DNA of 64,000 nucleotides from Daphnia carinata (Eukaryota; Arthropoda; Branchiopoda; Diplostraca; Daphniidae): contig NC_081331.1 of assembly GCF_022539665.2 (NCBI RefSeq), positions 310,001 through 374,000 on the forward strand, read 5' to 3'. Shown here piece by piece: positions 63,636 to 64,000 of the stretch. Position 1 is the first letter of the stretch; the number at the start of each line of letters is the position of its first letter. A model generated the notes under the pieces. The model was given only the letters and a program-made list of their open reading frames with translations. It was not told where the DNA came from and did no database searches. The position numbers were made by a program, and so were the translations under genes.

Positions 63636-63985
63636 CTACTTTACAGAACTGAGAAAACTTTGCAAAGAGCTTTTTGTAGAAGAACCTTTGGTGAGCGTTT
63701 TTGATAGGTTCTTTAATTGGCTCCGCGAAAATTGCTGTTTTGTTGAGGCTTTCGTGACTTTACAGGCTTTAACAGCGTTTTTACTAACTTGCTGTTTGTC
63801 ATGTTTTTTGCCAGGGTTAACATGTTGTACAGGAGGCTTATCTTTTTTACAATTTTTGTTTTTCACATGTGCTATTTGAGATGTAGTCTCTTTGACTGGT
63901 TTTGGTTCTCTTGGAGCAAGAGGTGTTGGGAAAGCTGTCGGCTTGAAGCAGCAATTACATCTAATAATCAAATTTGACTTGCGTT
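63636..63985 (-). CDS. C18orf21-like (UPF0711) protein, last exon (partial)
   Basis: The last exon runs from a probable acceptor (TTTTTTAG, exon start 63985) to a TAG stop at 63636-63638. The rest of the gene is beyond the right edge. The visible part has a Cys pair in LIIRCNCCFKPTAF, a Lys/Ser/Thr-rich middle, and ends QFSRSQLKNLSKTL, then SLQSFLSSVK. The human C18orf21 product has the same arrangement: ITCKTCNRT, a basic Ser/Thr-rich linker, FSQLKMLLSQ, and FRNFLSSLK near its end. The human protein has been linked to RNase MRP. The assignment rests on these short blocks. A poly(A) signal (63626-63631, complement) lies only about 5 bases after the stop, so the 3' UTR is very short. It converges with prolidase. 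Confidence 0.6.
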
Positions 63986-64000
63986 CTAAAAAACGGTCAA

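Overview
The window looks like nuclear DNA of a crustacean, most probably a water flea (Daphnia-like). Genes are compact, with introns mostly of 60-100 bp. The proteins are arthropod-like: a Fer/Fps kinase, homopolymer-rich FoxC and FoxF, and a true aquaglyceroporin of the kind lost from holometabolous insects but present in crustaceans. The species call is an inference.

Left part (1-18.5 kb), dense. In order: the 5' part of an ASPH/junctin-like membrane protein (minus, runs off the left edge); NKAIN (plus, divergent from it); a Fer/Fps F-BAR tyrosine kinase (plus); an aquaglyceroporin (plus); PHF14, a multi-PHD chromatin protein (minus); and TFIIE-beta (plus, divergent from PHF14). Exon models were built by hand from splice sites, reading phase and family resemblance. 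All phases close.

Middle part (18.5-58.6 kb), sparse. Two divergent tRNA-like, SINE-type sequences follow TFIIE-beta. Then come two forkhead genes facing tail to tail: intronless FoxC (crocodile type, plus) and two-exon FoxF (biniou type, minus). They are separated by about 24 kb with no recognisable gene, and several more kilobases on each outer side are also gene-poor. FoxC and FoxF belong to the ancestral bilaterian FoxC-FoxF-FoxL1-FoxQ1 cluster, so this is probably a retained developmental regulatory landscape. The desert is rich in homopolymers, short tandem repeats and a recurring palindromic word around AGGCCT. A few orphan open frames lie at 56.9-58.2 kb.

Right part (58.6-64 kb), dense again. 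A 12-exon prolidase (PEPD, plus) carries in its fifth intron, on the same strand, an intronless FASTK-family mitochondrial RNA protein gene. It converges with the 3' end of a C18orf21-like (UPF0711) gene that runs off the right edge.

The most unusual sequence-level observation is four GC-AG introns among about 57 coding introns, each in a strongly conserved gene where the reading frame leaves little doubt. I found no CRISPR, rRNA, intact transposon or clear bacterial insert.
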